NCBI GenBank assembly: GCA_902465605.1
Contig: CABQNT010000004.1
Span: forward strand, 124,001 to 188,000
Source of the DNA: Prevotella sp902465605
Lineage (GTDB): Bacteria > Bacteroidota > Bacteroidia > Bacteroidales > Bacteroidaceae
Direction of reading: 5' to 3'
DNA: 64,000 bases
A program made the translations under genes and the position numbers. Below the pieces are notes generated by a model. The model did no database searches. It saw only the letters and a list, made by a program, of their open reading frames with translations, and was not told the DNA's origin. This document shows positions 40,758 through 49,855 of the stretch, piece by piece. Every line of letters starts with the position of its first letter. Within the stretch, counting starts at the first letter, position 1.

Positions 40758-42329
40758 ATGAGACGACTCGTTGCTTCATGTTGGGCACTATTGATATTTT
40801 ATTCAGTGTCTGCTCAAATCAATATTAATTTCGGAAAAGATTCACCGCTTCGCAAGTTGCAAATTGCGGAGATGGCCATCAACAATCTTTATGTTGATAC
40901 GGTGAACGAAGACAAACTGGTTGAAGATGCCATTCGTGGTATGTTGGAGAAGCTAGACCCACACTCTTCTTATACAACGGCGAAAGAAACCAAGGCCATG
41001 ACTGAATCTTTGCAGGGATCTTTTGAAGGTATTGGCATTCAGTTCAACATGATGCAAGACACACTCATGGTCATTCAGACCATTACCAATGGTCCGTCGG
41101 AGAAGGTGGGCATCATGGCTGGCGACCGAATCGTGAGCGTTAACGACAGTAGCATTGCGGGTGTCAAGATGGCACGCGAAGAGATTATGCGGCGGTTGCG
41201 TGGAAAGAAAGGAACAAAAGTGAAGTTGGGCATCCTCCGTAAGGGCATTGGTGAGCGGCTTTACTTTACAGTAGTGCGCGATAAGATACCTGTTAAAACC
41301 GTTGATGCCAGTTACATGCTCCGTCCCCAATTAGGCTATGTGCGCATAGGGAGCTTTGGTGCGACCACTTATGATGAGTTTATGGCCTGTATCACCGCAC
41401 TGAAAAAGCAGGGAATGCGTGACCTTGTCTTGGATTTGCAGGACAACGGAGGCGGCTATTTGCAAGCTGCGGTGAAGATTGCCAATGAGTTTTTGCAGCG
41501 CAACGACTTGATAGTTTATACCAAAGGACGGCGTGCAGAGCGTATAGAATATACGGCACACGGGAACGGTAGTTTGCTTTCGGGCAAGGTGATGGTGCTG
41601 GTGAATGAGTTTTCAGCATCTGCTGCCGAGATTGTCACAGGTGCCATCCAGGATCAAGACAGAGGACAAGTGGTTGGACGGCGTTCGTTTGGGAAGGGTT
41701 TGGTGCAGCGTCCAATCGATTTTCCTGATGGAAGTATGATGCGACTCACCATCGCTCACTACTATACTCCATCGGGACGTTGTATCCAGAAACCGTATAC
41801 TAAGGGTGATAACGAAAGTTATGCCCGTGAATTGGACACTCGTTTCAAGCATGGAGAGCTGTATAGTGCCGACAGTATTCATTTCGCTGACTCGCTGAAG
41901 TATAAAACCTTGCGACTCAAACGCACGGTATATGGTGGCGGAGGCATCATGCCTGATTACTTTGTTCCACTTGATACGACCAAATTCACACCATATCATC
42001 GGCAATTGGCAGCCAAGGGAATCATCATCACAGAGAACCTTAAGTATGTTGATCAACACCGTAAACAACTGCAAAAACAATATCCAACCTTCGCAAAGTT
42101 TGTGCGTGAGTTTGATGTTCCGCAGCAGTTGGTGGATGCAGTGATTCACTCTGGTGAGAAAGAAAAGGTGAAACCGAAGGATAAGGAGGAATTACAAACC
42201 ACCTTACCCGCTGTGAAAAACCAACTCAAAGCATTGGTTGCACGCGATTTGTGGGACATGAATGAGTATTTCCAGATTATCAATGAGACCAATGACATTG
42301 TCCTCAAGGCCGTTGAACTGATGAATTAA
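40758..42329 (+). CDS. S41 family C-terminal processing peptidase
   Basis: 523-aa periplasmic tail-specific protease. The signal peptide is MRRLVASCWALLIFYSVSAQ. The PDZ domain spans about 85-170 (GIGIQFNMMQDTLMVIQTI, GPSEKVGIMAGDRIVSVND). The protease core carries the Ser-Lys dyad: S288 in NEFSASAAEIVTGAI and K313 in SFGKGLVQ. The frame is open back into parE to 40680, but the signal peptide sets the ATG at 40758. In Bacteroides relatives a coaD gene often lies between parE and this gene; it is missing here. Confidence 0.92.
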   Translation: MRRLVASCWALLIFYSVSAQININFGKDSPLRKLQIAEMAINNLYVDTVNEDKLVEDAIRGMLEKLDPHSSYTTAKETKAMTESLQGSFEGIGIQFNMMQDTLMVIQTITNGPSEKVGIMAGDRIVSVNDSSIAGVKMAREEIMRRLRGKKGTKVKLGILRKGIGERLYFTVVRDKIPVKTVDASYMLRPQLGYVRIGSFGATTYDEFMACITALKKQGMRDLVLDLQDNGGGYLQAAVKIANEFLQRNDLIVYTKGRRAERIEYTAHGNGSLLSGKVMVLVNEFSASAAEIVTGAIQDQDRGQVVGRRSFGKGLVQRPIDFPDGSMMRLTIAHYYTPSGRCIQKPYTKGDNESYARELDTRFKHGELYSADSIHFADSLKYKTLRLKRTVYGGGGIMPDYFVPLDTTKFTPYHRQLAAKGIIITENLKYVDQHRKQLQKQYPTFAKFVREFDVPQQLVDAVIHSGEKEKVKPKDKEELQTTLPAVKNQLKALVARDLWDMNEYFQIINETNDIVLKAVELMN

Positions 42330-42514
42330 GGCGAAGATGGGACAAGCCATAAGAAACGTTGTGTTATCTCCTCAATGGCGCATGTCTTATTCTTTGTTGC
42401 TTCCAATAGCAGCACTACGAGTACATGCTCATGACGCTAACCGGCATTGATGCTATCGCCAGCATTGAATATCCATAGACTCTACGAGGGAAAACGCTGG
42501 TTTGAAAAAGGGAT

Positions 42515-43807
42515 TTAGCATCGTTGTTTGCTGGTCATGATACTTAGAACCATCTCATCGGTCGTGCCCATCGCGTCTTTGCCAATGCTGGTGAGGTTGC
42601 GTATCGAGCGATCCACGTCCTCATCGATGATGCCTTCTGCCGATGTTACATGCTTATTTTCCATCGACAGCAAGGCCGAAAGTACAGCTGTGCTGACACC
42701 CGAGCTGATTTTCAGTGAGCAACTGGGCTTGGCTCCGTCGCAAATCATGCCGGTAAGGTTGGCAATCATGTTCTTGATAGCATGACAGATGTGCGCATAG
42801 TCGCCGCCCATGAGGTAGGTGATGCCGCAGCTTGAGCCGATACTGGCCACCACACAGCCGCACAGAGCCGACAGTTTGCCCAGGCTCTGCTTGATGTAAA
42901 TGGCCGATAGATGACTGAGCGTCAGGGCACGGATAAGTTCTTCTTCCGTATTCTCGTTTTCCATGGCGTACACCACCACTGGGTTTGTGGCGCAGATACC
43001 CTGATTTCCCGACCCGCTATTGCTCATCACCGGTATCATGGCCCCACCCATTCGAGCGTCGCAGGCCAATGCTGTCTTGGCGATGATGTGCGAGTAGATG
43101 CTGTTACCGAATATCCCTCGGCTCAATGGGCGATCCATTGTCTTGCCCAAGCAGTGTCCGTAGTTGCCTTTCAGCGACTGCTCGGCAGCATTCATGTTGT
43201 ATTCTTTGGTTTTCAGCATGAACCCGATTTCGTCAATGGGGGTGGTGGTTGCGAAGTCGTAGACCATCCGGAAGGAAAGCTGTATGTCGTTCTCCTCCGG
43301 TTCATCTTGCTTCCTCAGGCCTTTGTCGAGCAGGATTTCCCCATTTTTGCATAGGTGGATAAAGTTGGTATGCGCACCTGCGATGATGGCTTTTGCCGTT
43401 TGATTGTTTGCTTGGCAAGTCACCTCGATGTACAGTTTTTCGGTAATTCCCTGTTTGAGTTGGATGTCTATGCGTTTTTCCTCTATGTATTTCTTCGCTT
43501 CTTCCAGCGTCTGTGGCGTGAGATCCTTGATTACTTCCAACTGATATTCACTCTTTCCTACAATGCTGCCCAAAGCTATGGCGATGGGTAGTCCTATCAT
43601 TCCGGTGCCTGGAATGCCCACACCCATGGCGTTTTTCAAGATGTTAGCACTCAGTAGGGCGGTTATTTTCTCGGGTCGACAGCCCAACAACTCCGTCGCT
43701 TTGGCCGTACATAGCGCCACAGCCATGGGTTCTGTGCATCCAACGGCAGGCACTACTTCCTGGTGGATGAGCTGTATGATTTGTTTTCGGATATGTTCTT
43801 CAAGCAT
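42515..43807 (-). CDS. UPF0597 family L-cysteine desulfidase / serine dehydratase-alpha-like protein
   Basis: 430-aa protein of the family including CdsB-type L-cysteine desulfidases, which contain an Fe-S cluster. The start MLEEHIRKQIIQLIHQEVVPAV is followed by GCTEPMAVALCTAKATELLG (23-42), and conserved segments SNSGSGNQGICATNPVV and ANLTGMICDGAKPSCSLKIS (about 348-367) supply likely cluster cysteines. Activity on cysteine (giving sulfide, ammonia and pyruvate) or on serine cannot be told apart from sequence. Convergent with the S41 protease gene. Confidence 0.88.
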   Translation of the reverse strand: MLEEHIRKQIIQLIHQEVVPAVGCTEPMAVALCTAKATELLGCRPEKITALLSANILKNAMGVGIPGTGMIGLPIAIALGSIVGKSEYQLEVIKDLTPQTLEEAKKYIEEKRIDIQLKQGITEKLYIEVTCQANNQTAKAIIAGAHTNFIHLCKNGEILLDKGLRKQDEPEENDIQLSFRMVYDFATTTPIDEIGFMLKTKEYNMNAAEQSLKGNYGHCLGKTMDRPLSRGIFGNSIYSHIIAKTALACDARMGGAMIPVMSNSGSGNQGICATNPVVVYAMENENTEEELIRALTLSHLSAIYIKQSLGKLSALCGCVVASIGSSCGITYLMGGDYAHICHAIKNMIANLTGMICDGAKPSCSLKISSGVSTAVLSALLSMENKHVTSAEGIIDEDVDRSIRNLTSIGKDAMGTTDEMVLSIMTSKQRC

Positions 43808-43931
43808 GGTTTTGTAGATTCAAATGGTTTTTATATCGTGGTTTGTTTGTATGTAGGTGTGTCCTATCCGCACAAAGCACGTTGCCTTGCCACGCAGCAC
43901 AGACCGTATCGCGTGGCAAGGGCGTGCAAGG

Positions 43932-45980
43932 TCAGTTGCGATTGCGATAAGCCTCCAGTCCTTTCTTTAAGAAGTCGAGGTATGCCGACACATCTTCTTT
44001 ATAGCTGTATGAGCCAGTCAGCGGTTTTCCTGCATTATCCAATGGTACATAGAAGGGCTGCGTGTTGGCGCCAAATTTACTACTTTGCAGATAACTCCAC
44101 TTGTCGCCAACGGTGCGAAGCGTGCGCTTTTTGCCGTTGTCCATCACTTCTATCTGTTCTTTCAACGGTGTTTTGTCGTCCACGAACAAGGAGATGAGCA
44201 CATAATCTTTTGTCAATACCTCCGCAACCGATGGATCTGTCCACACAGCCGCTTCCATCTTTCGGCAGTTGACACAACCAAAGCCGGTGAAATCGATGAA
44301 AGCAGGCTTGCCCTGAGCTTTGGCGGCAGCCATTCCTTCTTCATAACTGGTATAGGCAGCGTGAACCTCTTTGTTGTTCAGGTTGAAGTCTTGTGTGCTG
44401 ATTGGCGGTGCGAAAGCGCTCACGGCCTTAACGGGTGCGCCCCAAAGACCAGGCACCATGTAGACTGTGAAGGCCAGCGAAATCATGCCCAGCATGATAC
44501 ATACCACCGGCATGGGTTTGCTCTCGCCGCCCACCATGTCGCTTTGGAACTTGAGATGCCCGATGAGATAAAGTCCCAGCATGCCGAAAATGACAATCCA
44601 CAGCGACAAGAACACCTCACGATCGAGGATGTGCCAGCCGTATGCCAGGTCGGCTACGGAGAGGAATTTCAACGCGAAGGCCAGTTCGATAAAGCCCAAT
44701 ACCACCTTGATAGTGTTCATCCAAGAACCCGATTTGGGCGCTTGCTTCAGCCAAGAAGGGAACAGAGCGAAGAGTGTGAACGGCAATGCCAGTGCCAAGG
44801 CGAAGCCAAACATCCCGATGGCAGGCCCCACCCAGTTGCCCGACGTGGCGGCTTGTACCAGCAAGAAGCCCACGATGGGTGCGGTACAAGAGAAAGATAC
44901 CAGCACCAACGTGAAGGCCATCAGGAAGATAGAGAGCAATCCGGTGGTGGAAGAGGCCTTGCTGTCCATCTTGTTTCCCCATGACTCAGGCAGCCGAAGC
45001 TCGAACCATCCGAAGAAAGAGAGTGCAAACACCACCAGCAGCAGGAAGAAGAAAATGTTGAAAACCGCACTGGTTGCCAGTTCGTTGAGCTTGTGTGGAT
45101 CAGTAAAAGCCGTCACAAGCAGCCCCAGCGATAGGAATATCACGATGATGGCCAAGCCGTAGGTAATGGCGTCGCGCATGCCTTTGGCCTTGTCCTTGGT
45201 GCGTTTGAGGAAGAAACTTACCGTCATGGGGATGATGGGCCATACGCAGGGTGTGAACAGCGCCAGCAATCCGCCGGCAAACCCCATCAGGAACAGAAAC
45301 CACAGTGAACCGTTCTGCTCGCTACGGCCATCCTGTTGTTGCAATTCTTGGATGACAGGTTGCCACAAATCGGTGCTGACAGCCACCCTGCCGGTATCCA
45401 CCGATGCGGGAAGTAGCGTGTCGGCAGCCATGCTCTGCACGGAATCTGGGACGAGGGATGAAGGCGAATCTCCATCTTTCGCCTCTTTTTCAGTCGGTTC
45501 CTGCGGCGTTGTTGCAGCCTCAACGGCCGGCGATTTCCCGGCTTTCTTAAAGGCTACTTCTTGCGGTGGCATACACGTTTGGTCGTTGCAGGCACCATAT
45601 TCCAAATAAGCATCAATGGTATAATTGGGTTTGGTGAACCTTACTTTCTGGACAAACTGCGCCTTATGCTCAAAAAAGCGCAGCTTCATGCCAAACAGGT
45701 TGTCCATCTTCGAAATTTCGTTTCCGCGCGCCACCAGGCTGCCCACTTTCTCTACGCCGTCCATTTTGTTGACATGGAAAGAGGCTTCGATAGGCCCACT
45801 ACTGCCAAGGTTCACGGAATAGACGTGCCATCCCTGTTCAATATCAAGGTTGAAGACAATCTCTCCTTCAGCAGTTTTGCCCGTTTTGAGTTGTGCGGAT
45901 GATTGTATGGGGTCTACAATCTGTGCTTGGGCGAATAGCGTTGTCAACGACAACAATGCCAGCACTAAATACTTTTTCAT
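43932..45980 (-). CDS. dsbD: DsbD-like thiol:disulfide interchange protein
   Basis: 682-aa inner-membrane reductant conveyor that passes electrons from the cytoplasm to the periplasm. Signal peptide (MKKYLVLALLSLTTLFAQAQ), an N-terminal DsbD-alpha-like domain (about 25-150, with the CNDQTCMPPQEV pair), a linker, eight hydrophobic segments (about 225-490) with the CxxC-type helices expected at LFTPCVWPIIPM and SFSCTAPIVG, and a C-terminal thioredoxin domain with C569-V-N-C572 in GFGCVNCRKMEA. It stands alone with its own promoter at 46134-46165. Cytochrome or thioredoxin partners are not adjacent. Confidence 0.93.
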   Translation of the reverse strand: MKKYLVLALLSLTTLFAQAQIVDPIQSSAQLKTGKTAEGEIVFNLDIEQGWHVYSVNLGSSGPIEASFHVNKMDGVEKVGSLVARGNEISKMDNLFGMKLRFFEHKAQFVQKVRFTKPNYTIDAYLEYGACNDQTCMPPQEVAFKKAGKSPAVEAATTPQEPTEKEAKDGDSPSSLVPDSVQSMAADTLLPASVDTGRVAVSTDLWQPVIQELQQQDGRSEQNGSLWFLFLMGFAGGLLALFTPCVWPIIPMTVSFFLKRTKDKAKGMRDAITYGLAIIVIFLSLGLLVTAFTDPHKLNELATSAVFNIFFFLLLVVFALSFFGWFELRLPESWGNKMDSKASSTTGLLSIFLMAFTLVLVSFSCTAPIVGFLLVQAATSGNWVGPAIGMFGFALALALPFTLFALFPSWLKQAPKSGSWMNTIKVVLGFIELAFALKFLSVADLAYGWHILDREVFLSLWIVIFGMLGLYLIGHLKFQSDMVGGESKPMPVVCIMLGMISLAFTVYMVPGLWGAPVKAVSAFAPPISTQDFNLNNKEVHAAYTSYEEGMAAAKAQGKPAFIDFTGFGCVNCRKMEAAVWTDPSVAEVLTKDYVLISLFVDDKTPLKEQIEVMDNGKKRTLRTVGDKWSYLQSSKFGANTQPFYVPLDNAGKPLTGSYSYKEDVSAYLDFLKKGLEAYRNRN

Positions 45981-46133
45981 GTTAAGTGATGTTTATGGTT
46001 GTAATAACAATATTATATTTATAGAAAGTCGCATGCGACTTCCTCTGTCCGTTCATGGATTCTGCCACCTTTGTACTGCCGAAGAAGCCAACCTCTTTCA
46101 CTGCTTCCCCAACTCACAAATCGGTATTGTTTG

Positions 46134-46165
46134 CAAAAATATATAATTCTGTTGATACAGACAAA
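46134..46165 (-). promoter_or_regulatory. dsbD promoter
   Basis: On the minus strand, TTTG at 46162-46165, 20-bp spacer and TATTTTTG at 46134-46141. It gives a leader of about 150 nt, in which I see no clear regulatory fold. Confidence 0.65.
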
Positions 46166-46275
46166 CGCAGAAGTGAAAAATACTTGTTTGAGAACGCGAA
46201 TTTTCACACCATGCCCAACAGCCGCAATCATCGTTGCTGTAAGATTCAAACATTCAGCACGAAGAAGGCTTTGCG

Positions 46276-46670
46276 TGATGAATTATCTTGACAACGAATG
46301 CGCTCATGCTTGGCTTGTAAATCAGCAACTCCGCTTCTTGTCTCAAATTCGCCCAAAATAAGAAAGTTTTCTATTCTGTTGTTATACAGAAAGTTACACT
46401 TATCCGTCACTGTTGTTGCTTCAATTTCTGGGCCGTTAACGGGTAAAAGCATTGCTTTTGGACACCAATAGCTATGCTTTTGCACCCTAATGGCAGCCCT
46501 ATTGACCGCCAAAATGATGGTTTTAACCACGTCATCTCTTTGTTATTAGTTCGAAATTTTATTTTTTCTGCTCCATTAACGCCTTGTATGCATCCCGTTT
46601 GCCTATTGATTTTTTCCAGATTGAAAGTTTTTGAAGGCCGTTTTATGGGCGTTTTCTTTCAAAAATACTT
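46276..46670 (+). repeat. Dispersed ~380-bp intergenic repeat, copy D
   Basis: It opens with ATCTTGACAACGAATGCG (46285 on). The core runs AAAAGCATTGCTTTTGG to ATGCTTTTG (about 46445-46485), an 8-bp inverted pair. The tail GCATCCCGTTTGCCTATTGA (46590 on) matches copy A closely. It lies between the divergent dsbD and tRNA-Gly promoters. Between 46671 and the tRNA promoter at 46833 nothing else is clear. Confidence 0.75.
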
Positions 46671-46832
46671 TACATATTCTGTGCGGTAAGGCCCCATGCG
46701 TATCCTTTTTCTTCAAGTAGTTGCTTGCGGAAACGCTTCATGATTTGTGTGCGTCTACCCACTACAGTTTTGAGTAAGGTCACTGCCATCTTACTGTTTT
46801 GCTAAACTTAATCAATAAAAAAATAAAAATTT

Positions 46833-46864
46833 TTTGTGGATATAAAGATTATATGCTACCTTTG
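46833..46864 (+). promoter_or_regulatory. Promoter of the tRNA-Gly/tRNA-Leu transcript
   Basis: TTTG at 46833-46836, 20-bp spacer, TACCTTTG at 46857-46864, 15 nt before the first tRNA base. Confidence 0.75.
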
Positions 46865-46879
46865 CACTCTATAAAAAAT

Positions 46880-46952
46880 GCGGCAATAGCTCAGTTGGTA
46901 GAGCACAACCTTGCCAAGGTTGGGGTCGCGAGTTCGAGTCTCGTTTGCCGCT
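46880..46952 (+). tRNA. tRNA-Gly (GCC)
   Basis: 73-nt cloverleaf: acceptor GCGGCAA/TTGCCGC, D arm GCTCAGTTGGTAGAGC, anticodon loop TTGCCAA with anticodon GCC, and T arm with TTCGAGT. All stems pair fully. CCA is not encoded. Confidence 0.96.
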
Positions 46953-47051
46953 CATTTTAATATTTGTTCAGGCTGCTGTAGTCTGGTTGGTGTGACATGA
47001 AAACTTTTTTCCGTGGACAAACCTGGCAGATACAGTCGGTTTTGGCTGATT

Positions 47052-47137
47052 GCCGCAATGGTGGAATTGGTAGACACGAGGGACTTAAAATCCCTTGGCC
47101 AGTAATGGCTGTGCGGGTTCGAGTCCCGCTCGCGGCA
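47052..47137 (+). tRNA. tRNA-Leu (TAA)
   Basis: 86-nt class II tRNA: D arm GTGGAATTGGTAGACAC, anticodon loop CTTAAAA with anticodon TAA, long variable arm (TGGCCAGTAATGGCTGT) and T arm GCGGG TTCGAGT CCCGC. The acceptor stem GCCGCAA/TCGCGGC has an A-C mismatch at pair 6-67. CCA is not encoded. Co-transcribed with tRNA-Gly 99 bp upstream; the next gene's ATG is only 15-24 bp away. Confidence 0.93.
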
Positions 47138-47160
47138 CACTAAAACTAAAAATGATTACT

Positions 47161-48834
47161 ATGCGCAAAAATCTCATCTTTACTTTATCAGTATGTTCAG
47201 TGCTGGCACTCAGCTCATGCTCAAAAATGGGAGCGTTGTCAGCAGACAATTTCACGGTAACACCAAACCCGCTGGAGACAAAAGGCGGTCAGGTTCCAGC
47301 TACCATCAACGGTGCTTTTCCTGAAAAATACATGAAGAAAAATGCTGTTGTGACCGTGATTCCCGAATTAAGATATGGAAATGGGCAAGTTGCCAAAGGG
47401 ACAGGATCTACGTTCCAAGGCGAGAAAGTGCTGGGAAACGATCAGATGATTTCTTATCGTCTGGGCGGTCGTTACACCATGAAGACGGCGTTTGATTTCG
47501 TTCCTGAGATGCAGAAAAGCGACATGTACCTTACTTTCAGCGCTCGCAGGGGCAATAAGAAAATCAATATACCAGCCGTGAAGGTGGCCGAAGGTGTGGT
47601 TGCTACGTCCGAACTGTACAAGCAACTGCTGCTGAGTGACGGCGGTTGCATCGCTCCCGACTCATTCCAGCGTGTCAATGCGCGGAAGCAAGAGGCCAAC
47701 ATCAAGTTCTTGGTGAACCAAGCCAATTTGCGCCGAAGTGAATTGAAGAACAACTCGGTTCAGGAGTTCGTTGCCATGTTGAAGCGCATCAACGCCGATC
47801 GCGAGAAATTGAACATCCGCAACGTTGAGGTACAGGCATACGCTTCACCTGAAGGTGGATTCAGTTTCAACGACAAGTTGGCTGGCAAGCGCCAGAATAC
47901 TTCTGAGGCTTACGTTAAATCGCAGCTGAAGCAGACGGGCGTGGCCACTGGCATTGACGCCCACTACACCGCACAAGACTGGGATGGTTTCCAGAAATTG
48001 GTTCAGGCCAGCAACATTCAAGACAAGGATGTCATCCTGCGCGTGCTGTCCATGTACAAAGACCCCGAGCAGAGAGAGCAGCAGATTCGTAACATGAGCG
48101 AGGCCTTCCGCGAATTGGCAGACGGCATTTTACCTGAGTTGCGTCGTTCTCGTCTGATTATTAACTATGAGACCATCGGCAGAAGTGATGAGCAAATCAA
48201 GACACAGTATGCCACCGATGCCACCAAACTCAGCGTAGAGGAAATGCTCTATTATGCTACTTTGGAAGACAACATGGCCAAGAAGGAAGAAATCTACAAG
48301 CGCACAGCAGAATATTATGACAAAGACTATCGGGCTTTGAATAACCTGGCTACCTTGGCATTCAAGAAGGGTGACGAGATGGAAGCCACACGTTATCTCG
48401 AGCGTGCTTTGCGTGTTAATCCGCAAGCTCCTGAGGCTTTGGCTAATCTGGGTATCATGGAACTGGTTAACGGCAACGTGAAAGAGGCCGAGACCAGCAT
48501 CGCCAAGGCGCTGGGCGAACAGAATGTAAACGTGGCTATCGGTAGTTTGAATCTGGCAAAGGGCAATTTTGCACAAGCAGAGAAAGACTTCGAAGACGTT
48601 AACAGCAACAGTGCAGCACTTGCACAGTTGATGAACAAGAACTATGCTGCAGCAGCTGCTACGCTGGACAAGGTAGCTAACCCCAATGCTTTGACCGACT
48701 ATCTGCACGCCATCGTGGCTGCACGTCGTGGTAACAAGTTTGCTGCAGAATCTTATTTGAAAGAGGCTTTGAAGAAAGACCCCTCATTAAAGACATACGC
48801 TGACAACGATTTAGAATTGTCTATCTTGAGATAA
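47161..48834 (+). CDS. TPR lipoprotein with OmpA-like segment
   Basis: 557-aa lipoprotein with signal MRKNLIFTLSVCSVLALSSC and acylated C20; ATG 47152 is an alternative giving three more residues. Residues about 20-180 are beta-rich and of unknown family. About 215-300 (NVEVQAYASPEGGFSFNDKL) is an OmpA-like peptidoglycan-associated fold with a conserved N/LA/R pattern. The C-terminal 200 residues contain TPR-like repeats (DYRALNNLATLAFKKGDEME, then YLERALRVNPQAPEALANLG). It is probably anchored in the outer membrane and may organise the envelope. It begins immediately after tRNA-Leu without a visible promoter between. Confidence 0.83.
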   Translation: MRKNLIFTLSVCSVLALSSCSKMGALSADNFTVTPNPLETKGGQVPATINGAFPEKYMKKNAVVTVIPELRYGNGQVAKGTGSTFQGEKVLGNDQMISYRLGGRYTMKTAFDFVPEMQKSDMYLTFSARRGNKKINIPAVKVAEGVVATSELYKQLLLSDGGCIAPDSFQRVNARKQEANIKFLVNQANLRRSELKNNSVQEFVAMLKRINADREKLNIRNVEVQAYASPEGGFSFNDKLAGKRQNTSEAYVKSQLKQTGVATGIDAHYTAQDWDGFQKLVQASNIQDKDVILRVLSMYKDPEQREQQIRNMSEAFRELADGILPELRRSRLIINYETIGRSDEQIKTQYATDATKLSVEEMLYYATLEDNMAKKEEIYKRTAEYYDKDYRALNNLATLAFKKGDEMEATRYLERALRVNPQAPEALANLGIMELVNGNVKEAETSIAKALGEQNVNVAIGSLNLAKGNFAQAEKDFEDVNSNSAALAQLMNKNYAAAAATLDKVANPNALTDYLHAIVAARRGNKFAAESYLKEALKKDPSLKTYADNDLELSILR

Positions 48835-48848
48835 GGCAACTGTTTGCT

Positions 48849-49844
48849 ATGAAGCATATTGCCTATTTCTTTTGGCTCACTTTGGTTTTGATGTCGTGCG
48901 GTACCGATAGTCATCATTTTAAACTCGATGGCCGGCTGCTGCATCTCAACCAAGGTGAGTTTTACGTTTATAGTCCCGATGGCATCATCGATGGAATGGA
49001 CACCATCAAGGTGACAGGAGGGCGGTTCACGTACGAGATTCCTTGCGAGAAATCAGGAACGTTACTCATCGTGTTTTCCAACTTTTCAGAACATCCTGTC
49101 TTTGCTGTACCTGGTAAAAAGGTAGAGGTGAAGGGGGATGCTTCGCATTTGAAGGAACTGGAAGTGAAAGGAACCGATGACAACGAGCTGATGTCTAAGT
49201 TTAAGAAGAAGATAGCCAACGCATCCCCTCCGGAGGTATTGAAATACGCAGAACAGTTTGTGAACGACCATCCCAGCTCGGATGTGGGTAGGTATCTTGT
49301 TTCTAAGTACTTTCTTAGAACGCCCAAGCCCAACTACCCCAAGGCCAAGCAGCTGGTGGGTGTGATGGTGAAGAAGCAGCCCAAGAATGGGGCTTTGAGC
49401 CGGTTGCAACGGCAACTCTCGGGAGGCTATGTGGCAGAAGGTGACCGATTGCCATCCTTCTCGGTGACAGATGTGAACGGCAATGTGGTGACCAGCGCTG
49501 CTTTGAGTCAGGCTCCCCTGGCCGTCATCAATGTTTGGACATCGTGGAGTTACGAAAGTTTGGACATCCAGCGGCAGCTCAATCAGTTTCAGAAAAAGCA
49601 TGCAGGACGCCTTAAGGTGGTTGGACTATCGATTGACCCCAGCAAAAAGGCCTGCAAGGAGACGTTGGATCGTGACTCCATTAAGTGGTCGAACATCTGT
49701 GATGAGGCGTTGTTCGAGGGCGATCTTGTCCGTCAATTAGGCATTTCATCCATACCTTATAATATCATCTTGAAAAACGGACGCGTAGTAGCATGTGGAC
49801 TTGACGCTCAGGCTCTCATGAAGAAGTTGGAAGAGTTGATCTAA
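48849..49844 (+). CDS. Thioredoxin-fold lipoprotein lacking the CxxC active site
   Basis: 331-aa lipoprotein (signal to LMSC, acylated C17). The N-terminal domain, about 22-110, is a DUF4369-like beta domain (FKLDGRLLHLNQGEFYVYS). A helical linker follows, then a thioredoxin/TlpA-like domain at about 198-331 (EGDRLPSFSVTDVNG, LAVINVW, cis-proline loop ISSIPYNIILKNG with P303). The redox motif that should read WxxWCxxC is W230-T-S-W233-S-Y-E-S, so both cysteines are serine. It cannot act as a thiol oxidoreductase by the usual mechanism; a binding or structural role is likely. It starts 14 bp after the TPR lipoprotein, in the same operon. Confidence 0.85.
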   Translation: MKHIAYFFWLTLVLMSCGTDSHHFKLDGRLLHLNQGEFYVYSPDGIIDGMDTIKVTGGRFTYEIPCEKSGTLLIVFSNFSEHPVFAVPGKKVEVKGDASHLKELEVKGTDDNELMSKFKKKIANASPPEVLKYAEQFVNDHPSSDVGRYLVSKYFLRTPKPNYPKAKQLVGVMVKKQPKNGALSRLQRQLSGGYVAEGDRLPSFSVTDVNGNVVTSAALSQAPLAVINVWTSWSYESLDIQRQLNQFQKKHAGRLKVVGLSIDPSKKACKETLDRDSIKWSNICDEALFEGDLVRQLGISSIPYNIILKNGRVVACGLDAQALMKKLEELI

Positions 49845-49855
49845 AGCGACTTATC

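Noticed and set aside
44085..44984. 299-codon open frame antisense to dsbD
   Set aside because: Shadow of the dsbD membrane region; histidine- and arginine-rich product without family features.
46055..46689. Several 70-98-codon frames in the gap between dsbD and tRNA-Gly
   Set aside because: They cross the dsbD promoter and the dispersed repeat, overlap each other in different frames and are not conserved with the frames in other repeat copies.
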